A stretch of DNA of 6,330 nucleotides from Brevibacterium picturae. Lineage in GTDB: Bacteria; Actinomycetota; Actinomycetes; Actinomycetales; Brevibacteriaceae. The stretch spans positions 1 through 6,330 of the forward strand of contig NZ_JAKDJU010000173.1 in the NCBI RefSeq assembly GCF_030453725.1, in the 5' to 3' direction. Of the stretch, positions 5,203 to 6,330 are shown piece after piece. The notes under the pieces were generated by a model, which saw only the letters and a program-made list of their open reading frames with translations, was not told the DNA's origin and made no database searches. Every line of letters starts with the position of its first letter. The stretch's first letter is position 1. The translations under genes were made by a program, and so were the position numbers.

Positions 5203-6222
5203 ATGGCAGCAATGAAAGCAGCAGTAGTCGAGGACTTCGGTCAGGACCTCGTCGTCGGAGACAACGAGGTTCCTGAGCCCGGGCCGGGCCAGGCGTTGGT
5301 CAAACTCATCGCCTCGGGAGTCTGCCACACCGATCTGCACGCGGCACACGGCGACTGGCCGGTCAAGCCCAAGGTTCCCCTCATTCCCGGCCACGAAGGA
5401 GTCGGGACCGTGGAGAAGGTCGGGCCCGGCGTCACCGATGTCACGGTCGGGCAGATGATCGGAAATGCGTGGCTATGGGGTGCCTGCGGAACGTGCGAGC
5501 ACTGCCGCCAGGGGTGGGAGACGTTGTGCGAACAGCAGGTCAACGGCGGTTACGGCATCGATGGGTCGTTCGGTGAGTACATGCTCGTCGACACGAAGTT
5601 CGCCGCGATCATTCCGGAGGGTTCGGACCCCTACGAGATCGCGCCCGTGCTGTGCGCCGGGGTCACCGTCTACAAGGGGCTCAAACGCACCGAGGTGAAA
5701 CCCGGGCAGTGGGTCGTCATCTCCGGCATCGGCGGGCTCGGCCACATCGCCGTGCAGTATGCGGTGGCGATGGGGATGCGGGTCATCGCGGTCGACGTCG
5801 CCGATGACAAGTTGGCTCTGGCGAAGAAGCATGGGGCGGAGATCACCGTCAATGCATTTGCTGAGGAGCCTGCCGACATCATCCAGGAAAAGATCGGTGG
5901 TTCCCACGGTGTGCTCGTCACGGCCGTGCATCCGAAGGCGTTCGGACAGGCGATCTCGATGACTCGCCGAGGCGGCACCATCGTCTTCAACGGGTTGCCC
6001 CCGGGCGAGTTTCCCGCACCGATCTTCGACATCGTGCTCAAGGGTCTGACGATCCGCGGTTCGATCGTCGGCACCCGCCAGGACATGGTCGAGGCGTTGG
6101 AGTTCTACGCGGCAGGCAAGATCCATCCGACTTACAGCAAGCGTCCGCTCGAGGACATCAATGCGGTCTTGGAGGAGATGATCCACGGCAAGATCGACGG
6201 TCGAGTCGTCATCGAATACTGA
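5203..6222 (+). CDS. adhP: Zinc-dependent alcohol dehydrogenase, AdhP/AdhA type
   Basis: Medium-chain dehydrogenase that interconverts primary alcohols (typically ethanol) and aldehydes with NAD(H); it supplies the aldehyde used by the preceding gene product. The 339 residues fit the bacterial AdhP/ADH-T group (about 336-345). Catalytic zinc ligands are Cys41 (GVCHTDLHA), His64 (GHEGVG) and Cys151 (VLCAGVTVYKGLK); Thr43 and His46 are the expected proton-relay residues. The structural zinc site is complete at Cys95, Cys98, Cys101 and Cys109. The Rossmann motif GIGGLG is at 175-180, and Asp198 at the end of the second beta strand indicates NAD rather than NADP. The C-terminus has the usual GKIDGRVVIEY. 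Two adjacent ATGs are possible: AAGGAG (5191-5196) is only three bases from ATG 5200 but six from ATG 5203, so 5203 is preferred (5200 would add one Met). A further ATG at 5212 is too far from the Shine-Dalgarno. Confidence 0.95.
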   Translation: MAAMKAAVVEDFGQDLVVGDNEVPEPGPGQALVKLIASGVCHTDLHAAHGDWPVKPKVPLIPGHEGVGTVEKVGPGVTDVTVGQMIGNAWLWGACGTCEHCRQGWETLCEQQVNGGYGIDGSFGEYMLVDTKFAAIIPEGSDPYEIAPVLCAGVTVYKGLKRTEVKPGQWVVISGIGGLGHIAVQYAVAMGMRVIAVDVADDKLALAKKHGAEITVNAFAEEPADIIQEKIGGSHGVLVTAVHPKAFGQAISMTRRGGTIVFNGLPPGEFPAPIFDIVLKGLTIRGSIVGTRQDMVEALEFYAAGKIHPTYSKRPLEDINAVLEEMIHGKIDGRVVIEY

Positions 6223-6233
6223 CTCGATACGGT

Positions 6234-6257
6234 CTCAGCCACCTTCCGGGCGCTGAG
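6234..6257 (+). terminator. Weak hairpin after the alcohol dehydrogenase
   Basis: CTCAGC (6234-6239) pairs with GCTGAG (6252-6257) around a 12-base loop, starting 11 bases after the stop codon. No T-tract follows. It may be a weak or factor-dependent terminator for the operon. The stem is short, so this is a tentative call resting mostly on position. Confidence 0.3.
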
Positions 6258-6304
6258 CAACCAAACAGAGCGGTTGAGGCACCCCCCCAAGATTCGCCGC
6301 GTGG

Positions 6305-6313
6305 TGGTAGGGT
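6305..6313 (+). promoter_or_regulatory. Possible extended -10 promoter for a gene beyond the window
   Basis: TGGTAGGGT (6305-6313) combines a TGN extension with a TANNNT-type -10 element. No matching -35 is seen at the normal distance; TTGAGG at 6274-6279 is 28 bases away, which is too far. The region from 6223 to the right edge has no recognisable coding sequence. It does contain a run of seven C (6282-6288) and a G-rich stretch (6310-6318). A downstream + strand gene is likely but not visible. Confidence 0.3.
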
Positions 6314-6330
6314 GGGGGAACACACAGCGG

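Noticed and set aside
6282..6318. C7 run and later G-rich stretch as a terminator stem or G-quadruplex
   Set aside because: Pairing is limited to about five uninterrupted bases around a long loop, and there are not four regular G tracts, so neither structure is supported.

Overview
The window comes from a high-GC actinobacterium, probably of the Micrococcales. Brevibacterium or a relative is my impression from the protein sequences, not something proven here. The evidence is GC-rich third positions throughout, a NusG with an acidic N-terminal extension, the nusG-rplK-rplA order, and an AcoR-like sensor that lacks the sigma-54 (AAA+) domain, as expected in a lineage without sigma-54. All recognisable genes are on the + strand.

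Layout: (1) 1-659 is the 3' part of nusG, followed by a strong hairpin. (2) 660-864 is a regulatory interval with a good promoter and a structured leader ahead of rplK. (3) 865-2065 is the rplK-rplA operon (ribosomal proteins L11 and L1), closed by a textbook terminator at 2101-2139. (4) 2162-6222 is a three-gene alcohol-oxidation module: a GAF/winged-helix regulator with its own promoter, an ExaC-type acetaldehyde dehydrogenase, and a zinc-dependent AdhP-type alcohol dehydrogenase. (5) 6223-6330 is non-coding, with a weak hairpin and a possible promoter for a gene beyond the window.

The first half is core transcription and translation machinery. The second half is a catabolic cassette. The dehydrogenase pair should oxidise ethanol (or another short primary alcohol) to the aldehyde and then the acid, producing NADH, and the GAF protein is the likely local regulator that senses substrate or intermediate. 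A tandem CAAC-N7-CAAC motif occurs both in the regulator's leader and just upstream of the aldehyde dehydrogenase, and is a candidate shared operator.

I found no mobile element, CRISPR array, tRNA, rRNA or clearly novel system. The points most worth a second look are the shared candidate operator, the domain make-up of the regulator, and the structured rplK leader.
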